A DNA stretch of 64,000 nt. Source: Nymphaea colorata (lineage: Eukaryota > Streptophyta > Magnoliopsida > Nymphaeales > Nymphaeaceae). The stretch is from NCBI RefSeq assembly GCF_008831285.2, contig NC_045144.1, positions 6,038,575 to 6,102,574 on the forward strand, read 5' to 3'. The position numbers and the translations under genes are program-made. Shown here piece after piece: positions 14,730 to 24,105 of this stretch (positions within the stretch are counted from its first letter, which is position 1; every line of letters begins with the position of its first letter). The notes beneath the pieces were generated by a model. The model was not told the DNA's origin. It worked only from the letters and a program-made list of their open reading frames with translations, and searched no databases.

Positions 14730-17700
14730 CCTGCGTGAGTGCTGTTTTCGGGTTACAGATATTGGTGCTACATTTCTATCATGGTATCAGAGCGCCAGGT
14801 TACGTTATATCTACCAAACGAAATGCCCAAACAGGTCTGATCTAGTTAGAACTCTTTTCTCATCTTGTCTCTATCCTGAATTTACTTTTCTCTTGCGCAA
14901 TTCTTGTTCCTTTTTCTTCTTGCTTACCAAGTACACATCTTGTTATATCGTGTCTTCTTTCCCTCTCATCTTCTACCTATATACCATTCCTTTCTGCTGT
15001 CATGGAAAACCTTTCGCATTCTGGCATGCCCTCAAGTTTTCTTCCTCACCTTATTACCGAAAAACTCAACCATGAGAATTATCTGATCTGGAAAAGGCAA
15101 ATCATGCCTTTCATAAGAAGTCAAGGCCTCTTTGGACATCTCGATGGTTCAACAAAGGCTCCACCAATATCCGTCTTACAGGAAATAAAAAATGAGGCAG
15201 GAGAAGTTATTGCTGTTCATGAAGACAACAATCCTGAACATGCTATGTGGATGAGACGTGATCAAAGTCTGGTTGCGTATATTTTGTCCACTTTATCTCA
15301 ACAAGTGTTACTTTCAGTTTCTGATGATTGTACTGCAGAAGAATTATGGGAAACCCTTGCTGATACCTTTTCCCAAATATCAGAAGCTCGAATTATGTAC
15401 TTAAAGAAAGAATTTCAGAATTTGAGCAAAGGTTCAACGTCTATCATGGATTATTTGGGGCGTATTAAGGCCGTCGCAGACCAACTTGCTGCCTCAGGGA
15501 ATAACATTTCTGATAAGGAAAAGGTGCAGCAAACCTTGAATGGACTTGGGCATGATTATCATGCTTTTATTACAGCTCTTGAGGTCCTTCCTGTTCTGCC
15601 TTCCTTCAACGAACTACAAGGTAAACTTCTCCAACATGAAATGAATATGAAAAGAGTCATTGAAAGGACTGATCAAGGGAACTCCCAAAATGTGTTGGCT
15701 ATGAATGTAAAGTTTGGTAAGAGCCATGGGAACTCCAACCATGGTGGTCGTGGCATTCTACCAACACCACATAACCAAGGTATGTCTCCTTTGGATACTT
15801 CAAGAAAAATACCAATTTGTTTTCAGTGCAACAAGAAAGGACACATGAAGGCACAATGTTGGTTTAATCCTCAAAATAAAAACAAAGGGGTAAGACATGA
15901 TTATAAACAAGGAGGACAAAGTTCTAAATCCACCGCTGAAGATATGCAACAGCTATTGATGGCCGCATTCTCAAAGATGACTATAAAGCAAAATGAGCAG
16001 GGAGAATGGTTCTTGGATTCAGGTGCAGCTACCCATGTGACAGGAAATGCAGGTAAATTGACTAACTTATCCCCTCATTACGATAGAAGTTGCATTATAA
16101 CAGGTGATGGAAAATCTCATCCTATTACACATATTGGAAATGCACATATTCCATTGTCATCCTCGTCTCTATCACTGTCTAATGTTGTTCTTGCTCCCAA
16201 TATAAAAAAGAACATCATATCCATTTCTAAACTCATTGATGATACAAGCTCTTCTGTTGAATTCACACCTTCTTCTGTCTATGTCAAGGACCTCCAAACG
16301 AAGAAAATGTTCGCGAGAGGGGAGCGTCAAGGGAATATGTACGTCCTCAAGGAATGTCTACCCAAGGATTCATCCACTTTTGATATAGGATTGAAGACAT
16401 TTTCTCTTTCTCATAATGCGTCATCAGTACCAAGTTCTTGCCATTTTCAATCAAAAGTAAGGGGCCCTAACCAATTTTTGGAGTCTGATTTGTGGCATAG
16501 TCGGCTAGGACACTGTGGTCGACATTTCATTGAAAAACTTGTCACAGATAGTCTCATTCCAAGATCAAGTTTACCTCTTACTTCAAGTGTCAAAAAATGT
16601 TCAAGTTGTGGACTTTGTAAGAGTCATGTTTTACCTTTCCATAATATAAATCAAAGGGCTTCCAAACCTTTTGAAACTATTTTTTCTGATGTATGGGGGC
16701 CAGCCCCTATTGATTCCATGTCTGGGTCAAGATATTATGTCTTATTCATTGACTCTTACTCACGTTTCACCTGGATTTACTTCATGAAACACAAATCAGA
16801 AGTACCTCACATATTTCGAAACTTCTATGCCATGATTCAAACTAAATTTTCATCCAATGTGGTGCATTTTCAATGTGATGGAGGGGGAGAATATTCATCG
16901 CTTGATTTTATTGAATTTCTACGTGAAAAAGGGATAACTAGACAAATTTCCTGCCCTTACACACCACAACAAAATGGTGTAGTTGAGCGGAAACATCGAC
17001 ATATAGTTGAAAGCGCCATGAGCATGATGCATGATACTAATGTGCCCATTTCCTTGTGGACTGAAGCCTTCCATACTGCTGTATACATAATAAATTGTTT
17101 GCCTATGACACTCTTGATGTCTAAATCGCCATATTTTACACTCTTAGGCAAACAACCTGATTACAAGAACTTGAAGGTTTTTGGTTGTGTATGCTATGTT
17201 CACGTTGATGCTGCCTTGAGGAACAAGTTTCAAGACAAAGCTATTCAATGTAGATTCGTTGGATATGCTGATGAATATAAAGGTTTTCGATGCTATGATC
17301 CAACAACTAAACGTATCAAAACTTCAAGAAATGTCATTTTTGATGAACATAGTTTTGATAATACAAATGAAATGCCTATGACCATTGAATCTTATGATCC
17401 CTGGACCAGTACACAGTTATTCAATGCAGATCCTGTTATAGAAAATGATGTGCCTCAAAGTGAAGATTCAGAGAGAGCAATACAACCATCGGATATGGCT
17501 CAAAGTGAAAATCAAGAAGATCCAACACAGTCATCAAGTCATCACGAAAACAATAATGAACAGAGCAACGATGCACATCGGTATTCGGGTCTTATCTATA
17601 GTCGACGACTAAGGGACAGAGATGCTCACAGTGAAGAAGACAACATGCCCCACCTTAGAAGATCCCAACGCATTCGTCATCCCATTCACAGGTGGGTTAG

Positions 17701-19664
17701 CTATGATTCTTTATCACTTGATTTTCAGTTATTCATGGCAAAAGTTGGCAAGGAGGAAGAACCTACTTCATTTGATCAAGCATCAAAATCACATCATTGG
17801 AGAAAAGCTATGAAAGAAGAAATGGATGCCTTGCATGAATGTGGAACATGGGAGATCGTTCCGAGGCCACACGAAAAGAACGTAGTGGGCTCCAAATGGG
17901 TATACAAAATTAAATACAAACCTGACGGCAGCATAGAAAGACACAAAGCAAGGTTAGTAGCAAAAGGGTTTACACAACAATATGGAGAAGATTATGATGA
18001 GACATTCAGCCCTGTGATCAAAATGGGAACAATTCGCGTGATTATATCATTGGCAGTTGAATATGGATGGAGACTACATCAAATGGACGTGAAGAATGCT
18101 TTTCTTCATGGTGATTTAAGGGAGGAAGTATATATGGAACAACCTCCAGGATACACGAAAGGAGACTCTCATGCATGGGTTTGCAAACTAAGAAAATCTA
18201 TTTATGGACTTAAACAGGCCTCACGTTCGTGGTTTGACAGTTTCTCTTGCAAGATTCAAGAATGTGGTTTTCGGAGATGTCCTCTAGATCACTCTCTTTT
18301 CATTTATCGAAAGGAAAACATATTTACTTTACTTCTTATATATGTTGATGATATTGTTATCACAGGCAATTCAGAAAAACACATAGAAGAAGCTAAAGTT
18401 TTGATGATGCAAAACTTCAAAATGAAAGAGCTTGGTGATTTACGATTCTTTCTTGGAGTGGAGATTGATAGGCACAATAATCGCCTCACATTGACACAAC
18501 AGAAATACACGTTGGATTTGTTGAAAAAGTCAGGTATGTCTGATTGTAAGCCTGTTGGAACTCCTAGTGTTCTAAATCAAAGACTAAGTGCTCAAGATGG
18601 GGAGTTATATGAAGATCCTACGCAATATCGAAGTATTGTTGGGGCACTTCAATATCTTACATTTACTAGACCAGATATTATATATGCTGTGAATCAAGTA
18701 TCCCAATTTATGCATGCACCTAGAGATACTCACATGGATGCTGTCAAAAGAATATTAAGATATCTTAAAGGGACAGCAGGAGATGGCTTAGTTTATGGTA
18801 AGAGTGAAAATATAACTACTGGACATCAACTTATGACATTCACAGATGCAGATTGGGCTGGAGATCCCGATCAAAGAAAGTCCATTTCTGGTTTTTGTAT
18901 TTTCATTGGACGTAATCTTGTGTCTTGGAGTTGTCGAAAGCAAAAGGCAGTAGCAAGATCCAGCACTGAAGCTGAATACAGATGCATGGCTGCAGGTACT
19001 GCTGAAGTTACATGGGTTAGACATTTGCTAGAAGACATTGGAGAAAAGATTAAAACATCAATGTTAATGTGCGATAATCAAAGCGCTATTAACATTGCCT
19101 TTAATCCCGTACAACATGGTCGAACAAAGCACATTGAGATTGATCAACACTTTGTTAGACAAAAGGTGGAAGACAAGGAAATTCAGCCTATTTATGTTCG
19201 TACAGATGAACAAGTTGCAGACTTATTTACAAAAGGATTAACAAAGGAACGATTCTGGTTTCTAAAAGGCAAGTTGTACATGGTGCAAAACCATGCACAA
19301 CTTGAGGGAGGGTGTTAAAATATAAATCCTTCACCAGCACGTTGAAGAGGAGTCTCTTAGGATTCCACCTCCTTGTAGAATGTGTTAAAATATTTAATGT
19401 CCTTGTAACATGTGAAGAGTCTCCTAGGATTCTATGTTATAGTTAATATCCTTGTTATATGGGAAGTCTCCTAGGATTCTATGTTGTAGTTAATATCCTT
19501 GTAATATGTGAAGTCTCTTAGGTTTCTATGATGTAATTAATGTCCTTGGAGCTTGTGAAATCTCCTAGGATTCTACGATTGGAGACTCTTAGAATTCTGA
19601 AAATGAGATTATAAATAGAGGCCGTGCAAACCATTTTGGCTACGGCTTCTTCTCCTCAGTTTCT

Positions 19665-19723
<59 letters not shown>

Positions 19724-22700
19724 CCTGCGTGAGTGTTGTTTTCGGGTTACAGATATTGGTGTTACATTTCTATCAGAGGTCAATACAAAAATAATAAATC
19801 CCGCAATGGTCAACTAGGTTCCTGCCAAAATGATCTATGCTTGAACTTAATCCAGACAAGTTACTCGGTCACCCATGACTTAACCAGATGCATTTGAACC
19901 AATCCATCATGTAGCTTAAATCCAAGAATAAGAGTCTACATATTATTCGAAAAAATAAGCACATAATCTAAGATGGATCCATTGATATTGATTCTTTTTA
20001 GATACAGGACCACCTGGATATACTTAAGAAAGTTCCTCTCCTTTAATTTAGGCCAAAAAAAAAGTAGGTTATAAAGATTAAGACAAAGTTGAAAAATGAA
20101 TATATTATATGGGAAAGAAAGAAGGCCTCATTTCAGATGAAAGAAATGTTTGACTACTTCATATGGGTGCAAGGTTTCAATGGGGGTGCGAGCCTAATAC
20201 TTTTCAAAAAAACTGGGTGCAGGTTTGATGATAGGGTACACATACACATATAAGCTTAAAATAAATTTCTTGAAACTGTCAACAGTGTTAGGTAAGTTGT
20301 AAACCAAAAAAAAAAAAGATAAAACTAAATAATAGAAAGACTGGAGCAAGTTAAGAAAAACAGCCTGGCAGCCTGCACAGTGAAGGGCCCATCTCCCTGA
20401 CAGACATAAGGAGGATGGCATTGATGAGACCCGCCCCTCCTTGTCTGATCAACTAAGAGATAAACGTAGACAAGAAGCTGCTCTCTCTCGCTCTCTCTCC
20501 CCCCCCCCCAAAACAATGATAAAAATGTTGCCTAGTCAACTTTTTGACTCAGCTCAGCTTGGTGCCCTACAGGTCATCCTCGTAGAAAATCCAGTCTAGA
20601 CTTGCCCAAAACTAGTTGAACTCGCCCAAGGTGATAAATTTTTTCTTTGACTTTAATGTTTGTTTTTGTCGACTAGTTGTTTTTCTTTAATATATTGATA
20701 CTTGACCATTGTACTATTTTATGTTCAAGTATGTTTAGGAGCACCCATGTGACATAGCTGTGAAGAGTGTGGAGCGTATGGACCACTGGCCATTGGTCAC
20801 CACATCATATCCAATGGACAAGACTTCAGGAGTGAGAGATGAAAAACAGGTATGGGAGATTCAGATTTGTAGCATGACTGAACTGCCCATACTTTTCTTT
20901 CATCCCTCACTCCAGAGGAAGAGGGCAGTTTGGGTATGCTACAACCTTTTCTTTATCTCCTACTCCTAAAATTTTGTCCATCAAGTCTCACACAGTGGAT
21001 GATCCACAATGGTTCATATTGTCCATACCTTTCCTCAACCCATATACATATAGCATGTGGTACTAAAGTTTCAGGTTTATCAACAGATGATGTTACATGT
21101 GATGGGTAAATTATGTGATTTACTAGGTCTATAATGACATTTTATGTTTTTATTACTTTGATTAAATAGAACATTTTGTTCTTATATGTCCTTTTTTACT
21201 TTATTTTGGTTAACTGGCTTGAAGCAACCAGTCCAACTGGTCTTCTCAGACCAACTTGTGACGACTTCCAATTTTGGTAACTTAGATGAAACTTTGAACT
21301 TTGAAGTTTGAACCAACATACTATGACACACTGGCATCAACCAATCCCAACTCAATACTCATGATCTAATTATGTCTGCATCGCAAACCCGAGCATAACC
21401 ACAAGCACCAAGATAGGATTGCCCTAAACCCAACATTGAGAAATAAGATCCATTGCCATTTAAGTACTTGTGGACTAGGTTACTCAGTGTTGAGAAGAAA
21501 TAAAAGGAACTTCTAAAACCTAAATTTGCCATGAACACAGACACATTGCCTACTCCACATATGTTTTATTTAGGTTTGAACTCAAAACTGTCTGTTGAAT
21601 CCAAACCTATTAAAACATATTCTCTTCACAACCCACTTGTCAAACAAACTCATACTAGACCCAATGCTCACAAAATTGTTCCCCTTCCTCTAGGGTCTAG
21701 AATTGATGATGAAATGATTCAAAACCTACAATAGTAGACATTCATAAAATCAACCTCAGGGAATGAAGATCCAAATTTGAAGCACAAGCCAACCTTCATC
21801 TCATACTCATAGAATGCAGTCACTTTACCTTTAAAGTCATTGTCCAAGCATAATGAGAACTTGAATATTTTTGCCCTTCCCAAAGCAGCCTTGGCCCTTG
21901 GACCTGCTTGGATGGGGCTTGCAGATGAACTCAAATAGACATCATGGAGTCATGTGGATGATGATTTGATCGTTATGAATTGGCCTACATTGTGCAATCA
22001 GCCATTCATCCTGCATACATTTCATCCAACTCTCAATATGGAGAGTTGATGAACACCACAACCTCCCACATTCTCTGGATTTGTTTTGATCATTTCAATT
22101 TTGACATATCGAAGTGGACTGCGACTACTACAGATTGTGCGCTTCTGGCTCCTAATCTTATTTTAATCAAATCTTGCAAGAAAAACCTTCAGTTCCATGT
22201 AAGCTCATAAATCATAAGATCGACCACAGCTAAAAGAAGCAAAAGTAATAGAATAGAAGGTAAACTCTTTATAATTTGGGGGGGTTGACACAAGGATGCA
22301 TGCCACATGACAGCTGGGCCCACATGATCCATGTCGATCAAGAATCCACTAAATTGAGAATTCTGTTTCTTAAGATACCCTGATTAGGTCTTTATCGAGA
22401 TAAGCAACTATCTTGTTTGATTTCTTCTACTTTAAGGAGATTATCTTGCCACGTTTAGCATTTCTCCACATCTACAAACACAAATAGTTCATTGATATTA
22501 ATCATTTCAACGGAGGTAAAGTATGCTTGTTCTTGGTTCCTCTAACTTCCATGATTACTTATTTTCTTGAATAGCGGTAAGATGATTAGCCTAGCTGTGC
22601 CTCGCATTGTGGGGTTTCTAAAGTGACCCTCCTCGTTCACTGTATCACCATCATGCCGACGCAAACTGCAAAAAGAAAGACGTCCTATTCGCTCCAAGTA

Positions 22701-23331
22701 ATACCCACACGCGTTAGTGCAAACGCATACGCATTCGGCTACGAAAATACTCTGTTTTGAAACTCAAGAAACATACTAGGACAGAATTATGGTTCCAAAT
22801 CAATGCCGATGCCCACAGTGACCATGACACTTCAAAACCCTAAATCTAGCCGAAATGGGTTCAAGAAAAGAATGCGGGAAGAGAATAAATGCATGGAAAG
22901 AGAACCGACAATAGAACAGCCATATGGAAAGACAAATCAGAAACGATAACAGTACTTCGTAACGGCAAGAACACCAGAAAATGCAAACAAAGTTTGTATA
23001 TCAGAGTTTTAACGCAATTGGAACCTTAAGGCCATGGAAAAGTGACTTCAAATATCCAATCTAGCTCCGCAGGCCTGACGGGGGGAAGAAAGAAAAGCAA
23101 GAAACGAGAATCCCATTCAGGAAGGACAAGCCACACCTTATGGGCGACGAAATCGGTGACGAGTTCAGTTCTCCCAACAACCCCACCCCGAGAAGAAGAG
23201 ATTTGCCTCCAGAGGTCGCGCAGCGTGAGCGATTCGTTGGCTGATCCCGGCCCTGACGGCGTCTGTTGTACAGCTCTAGCGAAGCACCAGTTCCTCCCCC
23301 GGATGGGGAAGACAACAAGTCGAGCTTTCAT
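360..23331 (-). CDS. Mitochondrial K+-H+ exchange-related family protein (multi-exon, 3' end outside window)
   Basis: Rebuilt from seven coding exons on the minus strand: 23331-23137, 13991-13927, 13838-13740, 10658-10611, 9767-9698, 9266-9195 and 491-360. All introns are GT-AG, and the phases (0,2,2,2,0,0) join without a stop into 227 residues. The N-terminus reads [18 protein letters not shown] basic block [10 protein letters not shown] lies near residues 123-132. A hydrophobic stretch around 145-175 contains [19 protein letters not shown]. This pattern is what I recall for plant Mit_KHE1 proteins (Pfam PF10173), whose yeast relatives are linked to mitochondrial K+/H+ exchange; the plant function is poorly defined. 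The last exon has a donor (TGG|GTAATG) and should continue left of base 1. Reading on instead reaches a stop at 324. Introns 1, 3 and 6 are 9.1, 3.1 and 8.7 kb and full of transposons. The exon chain is strong; the function is family-based. Confidence 0.85.
2612..3017. repeat. Exact 72-bp duplication bracketing transposon termini
   Basis: Bases 2612-2683 and 2946-3017 are identical over 72 positions, 334 bases apart. Each copy contains the motif CTAAGTGACATGGGTATGGG. The same kind of terminus bounds the elements at 51423-52129 and 55026-55249. The block lies in intron 6 of the exchange-related gene. It looks like either two copies of one element end or a local duplication after insertion. The spacer (2684-2945) has no recognisable coding content. 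Confidence 0.7.
3018..4490. other. Intron 6 sequence without recognised genes
   Basis: Mostly AT-rich sequence. Near 3230-3310 there is a run of GGGTAC-type motifs that may be the far end of the element starting at 2972. I recognise no coding region between 3400 and 4490, although open frames of 60-105 codons occur there. Confidence 0.4.
4500..5760 (-). pseudogene. Decayed Ty3-gypsy gag fragment
   Basis: Minus-strand frames give gypsy Gag features in the correct order. At 5760-5530 there is an Ala/Gly/Arg-rich N-terminal region. At 5200-5080 the Retrotrans_gag-type core follows, with [18 protein letters not shown]. At 5015-4915 comes the continuation [17 protein letters not shown]. Near 4690-4640 there is a broken zinc knuckle (C[14 protein letters not shown]) with stop codons inside. 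Frame changes and stops are frequent, so it is non-coding today. No LTRs were identified. It sits in intron 6 in the same orientation as the host gene. Confidence 0.6.
6431..6600. mobile_element. MITE-like fragment with poly-G and poly-C runs
   Basis: Begins in GGGCC sequence and ends in CATGGCTCCTACC followed by a 16-base C run (6576-6591). The terminus resembles the reverse complement of the start of the repeat at 42773-42912 (GGTAGGAGCCATG). Its AT-rich core with TACATGT also occurs in the hAT-like MITE at 24654-24822. This is probably a member of the same non-autonomous family. Confidence 0.4.
7860..8351. repeat. 492-bp polypurine minisatellite, (GGAGGAAGAAGG)-like
   Basis: The plus strand is almost purely G and A for about 490 bases, built from degenerate 6-15 base units such as GGAGGAAGAAGGGA and GGACGGGGAGGAAGAAG. 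Open frames of 170-240 codons cross it on both strands. They encode only Glu/Gly/Arg/Lys or Ser/Pro/Leu/Phe runs and are by-products of the composition. On the host-gene transcript it is a polypyrimidine tract in intron 6. Confidence 0.9.
11080..11137. repeat. Compound (AC)n / (AT)n / (GT)n microsatellite
   Basis: About ten AC units at 11081-11100 are followed by ATATCTATAT repeats and GTGTGTGTAT. The GT and AC parts are complementary across the AT core, so the region could fold back. It lies in intron 3. Confidence 0.75.
11736..12952. mobile_element. 1.2-kb DNA element with about 40-bp terminal inverted repeats
   Basis: The left end begins ATGTATATAAACCTTATG and runs to ATTGTCACAAATAT. The reverse complement of the right end begins TACATAAATGTTATG and runs to ATTGTCACAAATAT. 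The two ends align over roughly 40 bases with scattered mismatches. CAGTA is directly repeated on each side (11731-11735 and 12953-12957). The interior includes a GC-rich patch at 12040-12110 and an imperfect TTCTTGATTTGGGG repeat near 12145-12185. No transposase was recognised. It is inserted in intron 3. The superfamily is uncertain. Confidence 0.55.
12525..12606. mobile_element. Terminus of a GTGACATAG-family element
   Basis: Reads as repeated CCCGTACCC/GCACCC motifs ending in CACCCATGTGACATAG, the reverse complement of the termini seen at 2639 and 51423. It lies inside the larger element at 11736-12952, so it may be a nested insertion. The opposite end was not located. Confidence 0.45.
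14319..14781 (+). repeat. 5' LTR of the copia element
   Basis: Starts TGTTAAAATATAAATCC and ends TTTCTATCA. The U3 part carries five imperfect copies of a unit containing TCTCCTAGGATTCTATG, at about 14356, 14424, 14470, 14517 and 14565. Spacing is 46-48 bases for the later copies. TATAAATA at 14616-14623 is a good core promoter, and a long CT microsatellite (about 14670-14724) follows in the presumed R/U5 region. Confidence 0.95.
14616..14623 (+). promoter_or_regulatory. TATA box in the copia 5' LTR
   Basis: TATAAATA lies about 165 bases before the LTR end. It is preserved in the 3' LTR, where it could in principle drive transcription into flanking intron sequence. Confidence 0.6.
14782..14793 (+). 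other. Primer binding site (tRNA-iMet type)
   Basis: TGGTATCAGAGC follows the CA end of the 5' LTR with no gap. This is the usual plant copia primer site complementary to the initiator methionine tRNA 3' end. Confidence 0.93.
15002..19318 (+). CDS. Copia Gag-Pol polyprotein, intact, 1438 aa
   Basis: Domains in order: N-terminal copia Gag (about 10-220); zinc knuckle C273-x2-C276-x4-H281-x4-C286; aspartic protease core DSG at 339-341; integrase zinc-binding H499, H504, C533, C536; integrase catalytic D563, D626 and E662 with 35 residues between the last two; reverse transcriptase with D1029 in [14 protein letters not shown] and YVDD at 1114-1117; RNase H with TDADWAGD (about 1281-1288), STEAEY (1321-1326) and CDNQSA (1357-1362). 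No stop or frameshift occurs, and every catalytic residue I checked is present. The first ATG after the leader is used. The stop codon TAA lies in the first bases of the 3' LTR (TGTTAA). Gag and Pol are in one frame, as usual in copia. Confidence 0.97.
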   Translation: MENLSHSGMPSSFLPHLITEKLNHENYLIWKRQIMPFIRSQGLFGHLDGSTKAPPISVLQEIKNEAGEVIAVHEDNNPEHAMWMRRDQSLVAYILSTLSQQVLLSVSDDCTAEELWETLADTFSQISEARIMYLKKEFQNLSKGSTSIMDYLGRIKAVADQLAASGNNISDKEKVQQTLNGLGHDYHAFITALEVLPVLPSFNELQGKLLQHEMNMKRVIERTDQGNSQNVLAMNVKFGKSHGNSNHGGRGILPTPHNQGMSPLDTSRKIPICFQCNKKGHMKAQCWFNPQNKNKGVRHDYKQGGQSSKSTAEDMQQLLMAAFSKMTIKQNEQGEWFLDSGAATHVTGNAGKLTNLSPHYDRSCIITGDGKSHPITHIGNAHIPLSSSSLSLSNVVLAPNIKKNIISISKLIDDTSSSVEFTPSSVYVKDLQTKKMFARGERQGNMYVLKECLPKDSSTFDIGLKTFSLSHNASSVPSSCHFQSKVRGPNQFLESDLWHSRLGHCGRHFIEKLVTDSLIPRSSLPLTSSVKKCSSCGLCKSHVLPFHNINQRASKPFETIFSDVWGPAPIDSMSGSRYYVLFIDSYSRFTWIYFMKHKSEVPHIFRNFYAMIQTKFSSNVVHFQCDGGGEYSSLDFIEFLREKGITRQISCPYTPQQNGVVERKHRHIVESAMSMMHDTNVPISLWTEAFHTAVYIINCLPMTLLMSKSPYFTLLGKQPDYKNLKVFGCVCYVHVDAALRNKFQDKAIQCRFVGYADEYKGFRCYDPTTKRIKTSRNVIFDEHSFDNTNEMPMTIESYDPWTSTQLFNADPVIENDVPQSEDSERAIQPSDMAQSENQEDPTQSSSHHENNNEQSNDAHRYSGLIYSRRLRDRDAHSEEDNMPHLRRSQRIRHPIHRWVSYDSLSLDFQLFMAKVGKEEEPTSFDQASKSHHWRKAMKEEMDALHECGTWEIVPRPHEKNVVGSKWVYKIKYKPDGSIERHKARLVAKGFTQQYGEDYDETFSPVIKMGTIRVIISLAVEYGWRLHQMDVKNAFLHGDLREEVYMEQPPGYTKGDSHAWVCKLRKSIYGLKQASRSWFDSFSCKIQECGFRRCPLDHSLFIYRKENIFTLLLIYVDDIVITGNSEKHIEEAKVLMMQNFKMKELGDLRFFLGVEIDRHNNRLTLTQQKYTLDLLKKSGMSDCKPVGTPSVLNQRLSAQDGELYEDPTQYRSIVGALQYLTFTRPDIIYAVNQVSQFMHAPRDTHMDAVKRILRYLKGTAGDGLVYGKSENITTGHQLMTFTDADWAGDPDQRKSISGFCIFIGRNLVSWSCRKQKAVARSSTEAEYRCMAAGTAEVTWVRHLLEDIGEKIKTSMLMCDNQSAINIAFNPVQHGRTKHIEIDQHFVRQKVEDKEIQPIYVRTDEQVADLFTKGLTKERFWFLKGKLYMVQNHAQLEGGC
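19304..19312 (+). other. Polypurine tract of the copia element
   Basis: GAGGGAGGG abuts the TG start of the 3' LTR, the position expected for plus-strand priming. Confidence 0.88.
19313..19775 (+). repeat. 3' LTR of the copia element
   Basis: 463 bp, same length as the 5' LTR. Differences seen: T to A in the U3 (ATAGTTTATA versus ATAGTTAATA), one T to C in the CT tract, and two C to T changes (GAGTGCTG and GGTGCTAC in the 5' copy). That is roughly 0.9 percent divergence. Confidence 0.95.
19781..23030. other. Remainder of intron 1, no gene recognised
   Basis: AT-rich intron sequence. It contains a short GTGACATAG-type terminus at about 20742-20758, a CT/C-rich patch near 20485-20510, and an exon-like stretch at 22559-22665 on the minus strand (reported under findings). 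Open frames here show no family resemblance that I recognise. Confidence 0.4.
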
Positions 23332-23608
23332 GGAAGCAATCCCCCTCCCCCCGTCTCCTTCTTGGATGAAACAGACAAGCAGGCGACGACGCGACGGAGA
23401 TGATCATCCAGTCGTGGAGAGGCGGAAGAATCAAACACCAAGTGGAATGAAAGCGCCCCGGTTCAGTGGGGGAAGTGATTTGCAAATAAAAAGAAAGGCG
23501 GTGCACAGGATCGAAAACTTTTACACGGAGAGGCTGCACGTCGAGCAGGCGGCGGCCCAGTGGCGCACGTCCCATTGGCGTGGGGCCATTTCGGACCCAT
23601 GGCTGCAG

Positions 23609-23615
23609 TTATATA
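23609..23615 (-). promoter_or_regulatory. Candidate TATA box of the exchange-related gene
   Basis: The minus strand reads TATATAA here, about 280 bases upstream of the start codon at 23331. Between them lies GC-rich sequence typical of a plant 5' leader. Spacing is plausible for a start site near 23580. No transcript evidence is available. Confidence 0.4.
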
Positions 23616-23929
23616 ATAGTATGGTCAAGTTGGCAAACTGGTGATTGTTGATAACTTATTGAATTAGGTGATGAATTTTTTAATGTATGTTTAGAAGTAG
23701 ACACTTTAGAGGGTTAATTTTTAATGTATTTTTACTGTGCAACCGAGTCAGAAAATTTCAAGGGCAATCCAGTTTTATCTCTCCCAAACCTTGACTCGTG
23801 ACTAGATTTGTAGGCTATTTGAGCTGATTCGGGAGGTTTAGGCTGTAAGTATGACACTTGAGTTAATGAATGTATTGTCATACATCCACTTGAGTCTTAA
23901 ATGAAGACAAAATCTTAGAGCACGGGCAG

Positions 23930-24105
23930 AGCCAGAAAAATTAATTGGAGGCGCACCTTTTTATGAACATTTATATATAAAGGGTCACCTGTATGTGTAT
24001 AAAAGTAAACATTAAATTTCTCAATGTGAAAATAAAGGAGTTTTAAAGAGCTGATGTGGGCTGTTGCCCACACCAACCCACATGTGGCTACGCCACCATC
24101 TTAGA
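23930..24105 (-). repeat. Interspersed GAGCCACATGTGG repeat, copy 1
   Basis: Read on the minus strand it has GTAGCCACATGTGGGTTGG, then GTGTGGGCAACAGCCCACA, an AT-rich body and an end in TTTCTGGCTCTGCC. Related copies are at 28288-28415, 33180-33480, 37820-38000, 40500-40565, 46590-46735 and 61728-61890. The palindromic GTGGGCAATTGCCCAC core is the best marker. Confidence 0.55.

Larger units (their letters stand above)
14319..19775 (+). mobile_element. Complete Ty1-copia LTR retrotransposon (intron 1, antisense to host gene)
   Basis: A full-length 5457-bp element starting TG and ending CA, flanked by the 5-bp duplication GAGGT (14314-14318 and 19776-19780). Both LTRs are 463 bp and differ at four positions by my reading. 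A tRNA-iMet-type primer site follows the left LTR directly, and a purine tract precedes the right LTR. A single uninterrupted 1438-codon frame carries Gag, protease, integrase, reverse transcriptase and RNase H in copia order. All parts for autonomy appear present. It lies in intron 1 of the exchange-related gene, transcribed in the opposite direction. Confidence 0.97.

Noticed and set aside
22640-23640. Plus-strand open frame of 200 codons (23042-23644)
   Set aside because: It is the antisense of exon 1 and leader of the exchange-related gene and has no family resemblance.
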